From: Ailurus styani
Lineage: Eukaryota; Chordata; Mammalia; Carnivora; Ailuridae
DNA: 64,000 nt
Assembly (NCBI GenBank): GCA_002007465.1
Contig: LNAC01000275.1
Span: 1,932,637-1,996,636, forward strand
Reading direction: 5' to 3'
Positions 1 through 11,251 of this stretch are shown here, in pieces. Position 1 is the first letter of the stretch; every line of letters starts with the position of its first letter. A program made the translations under genes and the position numbers. The notes under the pieces are model-generated. The model was not told the DNA's origin and did no database searches. It saw only the letters and a list, made by a program, of their open reading frames with translations.

Positions 1-960
1 CGTCAGCTTCTCGAGGAAGGACACTGGTGGGAGGCGGGAGGCTGTTCGGACCAGGCAGCTTGTCCCACCACCTGTGGTGTCTGTTGTTTAAGGTGCAGCC
101 AGGCTTCAGGGCCATGGATCTTATTACTGTGGGCTCACTTCTCTGTTACGTGAAGAAGCGATCGCGTCAGTCAGTGGCCTCACAGGTCCCAGGGGCGTCT
201 GTAATCCACGCTTGCTAGTGGAAGGACAGGGCCACCCTCGCAGTTGATGGTACGGATGTCTGGCATCTCTGGGGACCCAGAGTGATGGTAAATGTTTTCT
301 CATAATCTTGTGAAACTGTTTGTGTCTCCTGTGCTAGCACCCTTGATTAGTATTTTTTTAGATGCCAACTATAAAGAAAACGTGGTTTCTTCTCCTGGAA
401 GATCAGTGACCTTATGTGGGAGCCAGGCCAAAAGACACGTGAATAATGGTTTTGAGATGATACTAGGAGAGACTAGTTGGGGTCATTTGGAATTGATTCA
501 GTAAGTCTTGGACAGAAAGAAGCTTCGTCAGTTGGGTATGGACACAACATGGCGGAAGATAAAGGGGAGACAAAACGCAGCTTGGGCCAGTGTCGTGCAG
601 AAGCTGTCAGCAGGCTGTAGGAAGTGGTTCGCACAGCATTTCAACTCATCACCTGAGCCTGTGTGGATGGTGGAGCATGGCTGGGACACCTTTCCTGAGG
701 GCTTTCACGTTCCTGGTCTCACTGGCTGTTCACAGCAATTCCTGGGAGATGACAGGGTACCTACAATGCCATGTCTCTAATGACAAACTAGAATCTCTGC
801 AGCTCCCACGGCTTGACTCAACTGCGTGGATAAGTCAGGGTCTCCCAGCTCCAATAACTGGCACTAGGATTTGAAAAACTCAGAGGGGTGATACTTACGT
901 TAGCTCATCCCAGGGTTCACAGAGTGGGAGACTTTCAACCCTAAACTTCTCTTTCCACAG
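1..960 (+). other. SMARCAL1 intron, left part (runs off window)
   Basis: This is the intron before the first SMARCAL1 exon of the window. I looked for the preceding exon of the gene and did not find it. No repeat family is recognised here. Confidence 0.7.
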
Positions 961-1031
961 AAACGGCAGCAGAAAGAAGCCCTCCTTCTCTTCTTCAACA
1001 GAACAGCTGAAGCTAAAATCCCATCTGTCAT
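961..1031 (+). CDS. SMARCAL1: SMARCAL1 coding exon (first in window)
   Basis: The 71-bp exon follows a pyrimidine-rich acceptor (TTTCCACAG, ending at 960) and is followed by the donor GTAAGT at 1032. It reads [23 protein letters not shown] and ends two bases into an Ile codon, completed by the next exon. This segment links helicase lobes 1 and 2. The acceptor implies at least one exon to the left, outside the window. Confidence 0.95.
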
Positions 1032-4000
1032 GTAAGTGGCCACCAAGTGTCGACTTCTCTCTCCCACACTCTGTCTCTCATCTTTAAAAAGAAACACCTA
1101 TTACCTTAATCTGCCAGAATGGTTTTAGTGCTCTGCAAGAAAGGATCAGAGCCTAGAATTCTAGCTGCCTTCCGTACAAAGTTCAGGACAGCGCAGCCTC
1201 CTCACCCACAGGGCAGAAGCAGGCCTGTCATGGGAGCATTGCCAGTCCAGTTTGGGGCCCTGGAGAGCTCCTGTCTTAACCAGTAAGCTAGAGCTGCTGC
1301 CACAGGAGCTCAGAGGAGGGCAAGACTGGCCAAACACTAACGTGAGCTTTTCCCCTTAACAGGAAACCTGTGGTCGTTTGCCTGTAGACACAAGTGAGGG
1401 GTTTCATGGAAGACCAAGAAGGCTGTCTTAGGGGGATTCTCTAGTATTCTCCAGAGACTTCATGTCTCAGCCATTGTTAACCTACCTAAAAAGGCAACTG
1501 TCAAAGTTTGTTCAAAAGATACGGGCAAGGGGCCGTTGTCACAATGAAGTTTTCCTTCTGCCTTCTAAACTAAGGCTGAAGTCATAATTCCTCTTCTTAA
1601 ATGTATTCACTGACTTGAAAAATTGTCTGCCTTTCTTAAAGAAAGGAAAAACCCACTCATGTTCAAATATTCACTGTGGTAGAAACTTGAGGCAATTCTC
1701 ATGACGTGCATTTGCCTGATTTTTTATTGTTTAACATTCATGTGAGACTCTGGCAGGATAACAGTCCAAGTGATTTAATTACAATGAAGATGAATTTAGC
1801 GTGGGTTGAGCGGTGCCAGCTTGGCTGTGGGGACCAAGATATGTGGATAAATTGAGACACACACAGCCTACCCCACCCTCTCACTCAGCCTCCAGATCCC
1901 CCAGCCTCTCCGGCCTCTCCCTCTGCACCCCTCAATGCGGTAAGAGTGTGTTCACCACATGATTCAAATCTAAGATCCCCACACCCCAAAAAGACTGCTG
2001 AATGTTGGCCAGCTCTCCTTCACCCTCGGGGCACTGCCCTTTTCATTTATGAGACTGTCAGGAGACTAATGAACTCCAGATGTGGTTTTACAACCGGGAA
2101 ACTTCTCTCCCAGAAACTCATCAGAATTGCCCCCACCAACCCATTTCTCACAAGCTACTGAATAACAGATGGCAAGGGTGTGATTCTTTTCCCTCGCTCT
2201 CTCTGCTCGTGACCTATGAAATTCAGGGTCTACCGAGTGCTGGGCCCAGGACCACCCATTTCTCTTAGGAATTTTAAATCTGGCCATTCCGCCACCTCAT
2301 AAATAAACTTTGGTACTACCTTGTTTTAGTGTGTTTAGGCTGCTCTAAAAAAAAATACCATAGATTGGGTGGCTTGAGCAATAGGAATTTTTTTCTCAGG
2401 CTTCTAGAGGCTGAGAAGTCCAGCTGTGTGCAGATGTGGTGCCTGGGGAGGGCCCTCTTCCTGGCTTGCAGACAGCCGTCTTCTCCGTGTCCTCCTTGAC
2501 AGAAGGGGCGAGGGCACTCTTTGGGGTTGGGGGGAGGTCTCTGAGAAGGACGTTGATTTCATTCATGAGGGCTCCGCCCGTGTGACTTTATCCCTTCCCA
2601 AAGGTCTCTTCTCACAGTAACTTCACTTTGTGGGTTATTATTTCAACAGGATTTGGCAGGGGCAGGAGGTACAAACATTCCATCTATAATATACCTTACA
2701 CATACTTTTTCAAATTTCCATGATAATTTGTATAGTGCTTTCTTATTTCCAGCCAGTTTTGACATCTGCTAACTCATTTCACACTTACAGCCTCTTTTGT
2801 GAGGTCAGTCAAGTGAGTCTAACTGGCCCCATTTTTAAAATGCAGAGACAGAGTAAATTTCATGTATATCTCTGGATCTCAGAGTCACACAACTAGTAAG
2901 TGGAAATTAGATTATAAATCTTTAAACCCCAATTTCCTCTGCTAATTGTTTTTCTTTCCCTTTTTGCTGCTCTTTGTTTGTTTTCATTTTAATGGGCATC
3001 TTTTGATTAAAAGCCAATGGTATTGTGGTAGGCAGATATTTCCAGCCTGGTAACTTGGAGATTTGGGAAGGATAGAAATAAAAAACCACGTCTGAGTTGT
3101 AGAGGGGAGAGAGGAACTAGGAAGACTGGGACCTGTAGTTGTTAACGAGCTATCCAACTTGATTGTATGGCCTCGTGACTTTTTGATGCTGTAGCAATAA
3201 ACTTTCTTGCTTATATCCGAAATTTTATGTCTCTCAAACTAATTAAAGTAGATTCTATTAGTACCAACTATTCACAAATTGAACTCAAATCCATTCCCTG
3301 GTTGGCCATAGTGTTGCTTGAAAATAATTCTTAGATGCTTAGAGTCACCACCCGCCTGACAGGAAACCTTTGAGATTTGTCCTTCTCCAAGGAGGGTAGT
3401 GTCTGTTCTGTGCCCAAACACACCCACGTGTGAGGATGGCCTCTGGCCGAGTGAGTTCTTTTTGTCAAATGAAGTGACTATGTCCTGGACCTACTGTTTG
3501 TGTCCAGGGAGCTCACCTGCCCATTGCCCGTTGCCCATGTGGGAATAGCGACCTATCCCGGGATTGGGAACCCCCTGCAGGGCATTAATCCCAGGGAAGC
3601 CATAAGAGTCTGCTGACTGGGTGATCCCCACCCCTTACAGCTCCCATCATGGCTCCCTTCCTTCGGGGCCACGGCTAAAGATGGGGGCAGGGGGTGGAAG
3701 TCAGGAAAAAACAGTGATGGAGGAGAGAAGTAAACCAAGGGGAAAATAAAGAGTAGGTAAATAAGGTTCTTCACTCCATCTTCCTTTGCCTCAGAAAAAA
3801 ATTTCCTTACCACTGACTTAGCTGGCGGCCCTGTGGCTTGCCATCCACTATGTGAGGGAACTGGGGAGCTTTCCCCGACCATCTCTTCAGTACTATTACT
3901 TATGTTTAAATATTACACCTCCAGCAATTTGATTACTGTCAAGAGTCCCGTAATCCCCTGCCTAGGCATTTTCAGATCTTAGATGACATTTCAGTTTGTA

Positions 4001-7000
4001 TCGAAAACACATTACAGTGATAGTGGCAGCAAAAGTGAAAACTGGGAAGTATCTTCTGTCATCCCAGATAGTAAGAAAGTTTCAGTAACATATCAGAGAC
4101 ACATAAAGTGTAACAATACTTTGATTTATTTGCATATGGGAAATGACTTAAAAGCAGGGAAGAACTCTTTCTGCACAGAGCAGAAGGTGGCTTCCCTGCA
4201 GCTCCTAATTTGGCTGCTTCTACTCAGGTGACCTGGCCTGAGGAGTAGGGTGAGAGGTCAGCTCTCAGAGATAGAGAGGGAAAGGGCAGGGGAGAGCAGC
4301 TACCTTGAAGGTATCTGCTAAAGATGCAGTGGAATAATTTCAACTGTTAAGTATATGTTGAATTTATTGTGCTCTTATTGTCCAATGCAGTGAATATATC
4401 CTGGACCTCTTGGAAAGTGGGAGAGAGAAGTTTCTAGTGTTCGCACACCATAAGGTAGTCCTGAATGCAATTACAAAAGAGCTTGAGAGAAAGGTAAGCT
4501 CCCTTCAAAATTTAACACAGGATGCTTCTGTTGTTTGTGCGTCAGCTGCTGAGTTGTTCTAAGCAGGTTGCAGGCAGATCTGAATCAAAGAAGTGAGGTG
4601 ATGTTTCCAGAAACATTGCTGAAGACTTTGCAAAGAATTCTTCTTGCTTGTAGAACCACAGTGGGGTCAAAATACTTCCCAGCGGTGTTCTTTAACTTCT
4701 TCCCTGCTCCCCCTGGAGCCTTGCTTTAAGAACTAGGATCCAGGGGCACCTGGATGACTCAGTCGGTTAAGCGGCTACCTTCAGCTCAGGTCATGATCCC
4801 AGGGTCCGGGGATCGAGCCCCGCATCCAGCTCCCTGCTCAGTGGGAAGCCTGTTTCTCCCTCTCCCTCTGCCTGCCACTCTGCCTACTTGTGCTCTCTCT
4901 CTATCTCCCTGTGTCAAAAAAATAAATAAAATCTTAAAAAAAAAAAAAAAGGAGCTAGGATCCACTGGGACCAGGGGATCTTTCATGACTCTGTGTAAAT
5001 AATTACAACATTGTCAAGAAAGGAGGTAGCAGAAATTCTCTTGTGTGGAAACAAGTATTTATATGAATACCCTCCTCTCTTCCTCTTGTTCTTCCTTACC
5101 ACTGTCAAAGTGCCTTTATTAATCATACATGGGCAACGTGCAGACTTCAGTACAGAGTTTGTGGCCCTTATTACATTGAATGAAAAGTATCCAGAAAGAT
5201 TTCCAAGGATGTTCATTAAAACTAAACACATCACATTAAGAAACAAAACTTGTGTAACATTTCACATGGAAATGCTGCCCAGTCTTCACCAGTTTCTACA
5301 TGTAGAATTAAATCAGGACAGCGAAACACATTGTATTTTCACCTCCCTTTTCGTTTTTGGTTAAATTTAGGACCATAAATTGCTTTATGACTTCCTTCGT
5401 CCTTTACTACATTTTATGTAACGTGTGTGTGTTTCTTTGTTTTTTTAAGAGAAAGAGAGTGTGTGTGTGTGCACGCGTGTGCACGCGCACATGCATGTGT
5501 GCAGTAGGGGAGTGGCAGAGGGAGAGGCAGAGAAAGAATCTGAGTGCAGAGCCCAAGACGGGGCTCGATCCCATGACCCTGAGGTCATGACCCAAGCCAA
5601 AATCAAGAGCTGGTAGCTTGACTGACTGAGCCTCCTGGGCACCCTATAATGTTTCGAACAGAGAGAGGAGTCCAGAGAAACATATAGCAGGCACTTGTGT
5701 GTTCTCCACCCAGATTTAATAAATTGTTTTGCTATATTTATTTCAAAGTGTGTATTTTAAGTAATAACATACTTAGGCCTCTCAGCAGCCCTCTGATTCA
5801 TTCTCCAGCCTCCTCCCTGGATGTAACCACTGTCCCCAGTCCTTCCCTATATGTTGTCATACTTTATTCCAAAAGTATGTGTTCTTAATATATAGTTTCC
5901 TCTTGTGTGTATTTAACATACATAAATGGCAGTGTAGTGTGAGTATCCTGAAATTTGCCTTTTCGCTCACTGTTATTTTTGAGATCTTTCCATGTAGTAC
6001 TATAGCTATAGCTCATCCACCGTAACTGGAGAATAGGATCTTGCTGGGTGACTATAGCACAGTTTATCCATTCTCCTGGTGAGGGACATGGAATTTTACT
6101 TACAGCTTTTGCTATCATATGAATACTTTCATATACATGTGTGTACATGCACACATATACATGCATGTGTATGTATGTGTGCATGTCCAGGCATGATCTT
6201 GCATAACCATTGGATAGGCTTGTCTTCAACTCTACTGGGAATTGTCACATTTCTCCCCAAGGTGGTAATTCACATTTAAAATCGCACCAGCAGCATGGAA
6301 ATTCCTCCTGCTCTAAGTACTCACTAACACTTAGTATTATCAGACATTTTACTTTTGCTGATCCAGTGAAATGAAATCTCAGCTCATTCTTATTTTAATC
6401 TGCATTTCCCTGACTACCACTAACAGTTGTGTCCTTTTATATGTTTATTGGTGATTTCAGGCTCTCGTCTGTAAATGTTCTGCCTGTTTTCCTGTTAGAT
6501 GCTCTTTCTCTTACTGATTTGGAAATATTCTTTATAAATTCTGGATATTTATCAGTTAACATTTTTTTCTTTTCATTTTGTTGAAGTTTATTGAGCAAAG
6601 TGTTTAATTTTTACTTCAGTTGTTATAACTGAAATACATTTCAAGTTTATTAGTTTTTCCCATATGGTTTTTAATTTTTACGAATGATTTAAGAAATCTT
6701 TCCTTACTTAAGGTCATAAAGATTTTCTCCTGTGATTTTTTTTCCCTGCATATTTTAGAGGTGATCCATTAATCCACCTGGGTTGGAATTTTGTATATGC
6801 TGTGATCCAGGAGGCCAGCCGATAGAATTAAAAGCTATAATCCCTGGAAAGGAAAAATCAGAGCTGTCACTATATTCAAGCAACTCAGGACAGTTAATTG
6901 GAAAACTATCAGAATGTGTAAGAGTTTAATAGGGTGCCTAGATTCCAAATAAGTATACTAAAATAAATTGCTTTCTTTATGTACCAACTATAACTAATTA

Positions 7001-10000
7001 GTAAATACAGTGGAAAAAAAGATCAAATTCAGAGCAACAAAAACGTATCAAGTACCTAATGGTAACCTCACCAAGAAGACTGTAGAGACTGATGAAGAAT
7101 TGGAGGGGCTTGGGCCTTGGTCCAGTGCAAACACTGTAAAATACTAGCCCTTCTCAAATGAATTGAAGGTTTAACTCAATTCAAATAAAAATGCCAATTG
7201 GATATTTTAAGGGAAGGAACATTATATTATTATGCTAGAGGAGTCTCAAAACATAAGCAGGAGAACTAAGACAACTTTGAAAAAGAACAATGTTGATAGA
7301 CTTGTGCTTCCAGATATTAAAATCTGTTCTAAAACTCAGCCATGCTAGTCCAAGAACTGGTGATCAGAAGGGTGGAATATAATGGATAACCCTCTTTAGT
7401 ATTAATAATTCTTTAGTTGAGTAGCCCTGTAGTATAAAAAAAAAACAGTGTATAATCAAGGAGTCATCAAAAATTAGGCTTAATTTATTCAACAAATAAA
7501 GTTTGGGTAATTGACTCAGTAATTCGGTGGAATACTTAAATGAAACTCAACTTCACCGTTTATTAAATTTGGGTGGGGAATGACTTTCTAAACATAAAAA
7601 CAGTGAAAGAAATCACAAAGGAAAAAAGATGGATTTAAATTACCTAAAACTATGGATCTGTTCTGTCACATACATACACAGTGGCTAGACCATGGGGGTT
7701 TTTTGTACATTTGGTACCTTTTCTCAGGGCAATTTGGCAGTAACTTAAGGCACACTCAAATTTTTCCAAGCTCCTCTTCTAGGAACTTACCCTAAGGAAA
7801 TAATGAAACCAAAGATGTATGTATAACATTAGTGATGTTATTATTTATAATAGCAAAAACAATTAGAAACCTAAATGTTTGTCAGTAGGTATGCTGTTAA
7901 ATAATAGTCTGTTCAGCCATAAAACATAATAATATAGATCCATGGTTCTTAACTTCGTGGAGACCACAGGAACCTTTAAGAATCTGAGATACGAAAAAAT
8001 TCAACTCCACTGGAAATCAAATAAATGAAAACTAACCTGTCACCTCAGCAGAGGTTTGTTTTTTTTTTAAAGATTTTTATTTATTCATTTAACACAGAGA
8101 GAGAGATTACAAGTAGGCAGAGAGGCAGGCAAAGAGAGAGGAGAGAGGAGGAAGCAGGCTCCCTGCTGAGCAGAGAGCCCGATGCGGGCCTCGATCCCAG
8201 GACCCTGGGATCATGACCTGAGCCGAAGGCAGCGGCTTTAACCCACTGAGCCACCCAGGCGCCCCTCAGCAGAGGTTTTAAAAATGTGCAGTGCTTAGCA
8301 TAATCCCCTTCAGTTCCATCTGTGTTGATGCAAATGGTGGGTATTCATCCTTTCTGATGGCTGAGTAATATTTCATTGTGTATATGGACTACGTCTTCTT
8401 TATCCATTCGTCTTTTGAAGGGCATCTCGGCTCCTTCCACAGTTTGTCTATTGTGGACATTGCTGCTATGAACATTGGGATGCACATGCCCTTCTTTTCA
8501 CTGCATCTGTATCTTTGGGGTAAATACCCAGTAGTTTTGAGGAACCTCTCACTGTTTTCCAAAGTGGCTGCACCAACTTGCATTCCCACCAACAGTGTAA
8601 GAGGGTTCCCCTTTCTCCACATCCTCCCCAATATTTGTTGTTTCTTGCCTTGTCAATTTTTGCCATTTTGACTGGTATAAGGTGGTATCTCAGTGTAGTT
8701 TTGATTTGAATTTCCCTGATGGCTAATGATTTTGAACATTTTTCATGTGTCTGTTAGCCATTCATATGTCTTCTTTGGAGAAGTGTCTGTTCATGTCTTC
8801 TGCCCATTTTTTAACTTATTTGTTTTTTGGATTTGAGTGAAATAAGTCAAGCAGAGAGAGATAATTATCGTATGGTTTCACTTATTTGTGGAACATAAAG
8901 AATAGCATGAAGGACATTAGGAGAAGGAAGGGAAAAATGAAGGGGGAATAATCAGAGGGGGAGACGAACCGTGAAAGACTGTGGACTCCAGAAAACAAAC
9001 TTAGGGTTTCAGAGGGGAGGGTGGGGGATGGGTGAGCCTGGTGGCGAGTATTAAGGAAGGCATGTCTTGCATGGAGCACTGGGTGTTTTACGCACAGTGA
9101 ATCATGGAACACTATATCAGAAACTAATGATGTACTGTATGGTGACTAACATAACATAATAAAAAATAAAAATAAGAAAATAAAAAGCTTTCTAGAAGAT
9201 TTTGAAAAAAATATGCAGCCCTTACTATTGATAACAGTGCAGCAAGCTGGACATGCTCATACATTGCTTATTGGAAAGCAATTTGACGATAATATCAGGA
9301 TCCTTAAATTAAGTCTCTTCCTTTTGCCAAAGTACTTTGATTTTTAGTAGTGTAGTCTAAGGAAATAACCAAATTTGGGCAAAGAACCATGAACAGGTTT
9401 ATTTTAGCCCTTTTAAATTTTTTTTTTCTAATAGCTTTATAGAGATAAACTTGCCGGGTAATGAACTGCATGTGAAGTGTACAGTTGGGTAAGAATCAAG
9501 ACAGTGAAGGGACATTTGGGTGGCTCAGCTGGTTATGAGTCTGACTCTTGATCTCAGCTCAGATCTTGATCTCAGACTTGTGAGTTCAAGCCCATAGTGA
9601 ATGTGTCTGTTGGCCCCAGGAGTTTCTTTGTGCCCTTTGAAAGCCTTCCTGTTTCTCCTTGCCCTCCCATCTCCAGGCCATCCCAGATCTGCTCTGTCAC
9701 TCTAAATTAATTTGCATTTTTAGGGCTCTATATAAATATGGAATGAATCAGTGTATACTCTTTTTTAAATTCGATTTCTCTCAATATATTTTGAGATTCA
9801 TATCTGTTTCTGCACATGTCATCAGTTCATTCCTTCTTATTGCTGAGTAGTATTCTGTTGTATGCATATACCATGATTTTTATCCATTCACCTGTTGATG
9901 GATGTTTGGCATCCCATCTTTTTTTAGTGAAAATGAAGAATCCTCCAAGAGCACCTGGGAGGCTCAGTCAGTTAAGCTTCTAACTCTTGGTTTCAGCTCA

Positions 10001-11195
10001 TGTCATGATCTCAGGGTTGTGAGATTGAGCCCCCAGTCAGGCTCCGTGCTCAGCAGGGCATCTGCTTCAGATTCTCTCCCTCTCTCTACCCCTCCCCCCA
10101 CTCATATTCTCTCTCTCTCACTCTCTCAAATAAATAAATCTTTAAAAAACAAAAATAATCTCCTAAATATGAAGAAACACATAAATGGATACATTATACT
10201 ATTGCCACATAATGAAATAGTATACAGACATTAATAGTCATGTTTTAGAAAGCTTTAATAGTTTATTTACAATATAATGTTTATTGGAGAAAAGCAGGAT
10301 ATAAAACTTCGTGTTTAAAAGATTATCATACACAGTGAGAAGAGAGCACCTGGAAAAAATAAATCAGTAATAATAAATCAATAAAAATAAATCAGCACCT
10401 GGCTCAGTTGGTTAAGTGTCTGCCTTCAGCTCAGGTCATGATCCCAGGGGATGGAGCCCCACGGCGGGCTCTCTGCTCAGCAGCGAGCCTGCTTCTCCCT
10501 CTCCCTCTGCCTGCCGCTCCCCCTGCTTGTGTTCTCTCTCTCTGTCAAATAAATAAATTAAATCTTTAAAAAAAATAGATTGATGATAATCCTGATATTT
10601 GTATTTCCTTTGTAATGTTTGTCTTTATCATTAGGAAAAAATCGAAGATAAAATTCAACTGGATATGCAAGGGGCATGCGGCCCACCAGTCGACTTCTAG
10701 GCATTCATGTCAGAGGAGTGAAAACTTGTATTTACTGGAAACTTGTAGGCAGATGTTCATAGCAGCTTGATTTGTGTAGCCCCAAACTAGAGCCGGCCCA
10801 CGTGTCCTTCCAGAGGTGGAGGGCCACACTGTGGTACATCCACACCATGGGATACTCAGCAGTAAGGAAGGAGCTACCACCACATGCAGCACCCTGGATA
10901 GAATTCCAGGGAATGATGCCGAGTGAAAAAAAGCCCATCCCCAAAGGTTGCCCAGCATATGACTCCCTTGATGCAACATTCTTAAAGTGACAGGGACCTG
11001 GGACTGGGACAGAGAGCAGGAGGGAGGTGAGTGTGGTTGTGAAAGGGCCACAGAAGGATCCTTGTGGTGTTAGAACTGTTCGGTGTCTCTTTTCCTTTTT
11101 TTCTTTTCTTTTCTTTTCTTTTCTTTTCTTTTCTTTTCTTTTCTTTTCTTTTCTTTTCTTTCTTTCTTTCTTTCTTTCCTTTCTTTCTTTCTTTT

Positions 11196-11251
<56 letters not shown>

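Larger units (their letters stand above)
1032..4390 (+). other. SMARCAL1 intron of 3359 bp
   Basis: Intron with GTAAGT at the 5' end and TGCAG at the 3' end. Apart from an MLT1 LTR piece (2315-2700) and a MIR-like stretch (2760-2925) I recognise nothing in it. Confidence 0.85.

Noticed and set aside
508..874. Overlapping forward open frames of 90 and 94 codons, considered as an upstream SMARCAL1 exon
   Set aside because: The translation does not resemble the SMARCAL1 segment expected before the 961 exon, and no matching acceptor and donor pair frames it.
4743..4850. Possible true tRNA genes at SINE heads
   Set aside because: The heads retain only tRNA-like promoter boxes, cannot form a clean cloverleaf, and continue into SINE bodies.
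8389..8671. Open frames of 66-97 codons on both strands
   Set aside because: They are pieces of an inverted carnivore L1 ORF2 end, not separate genes.
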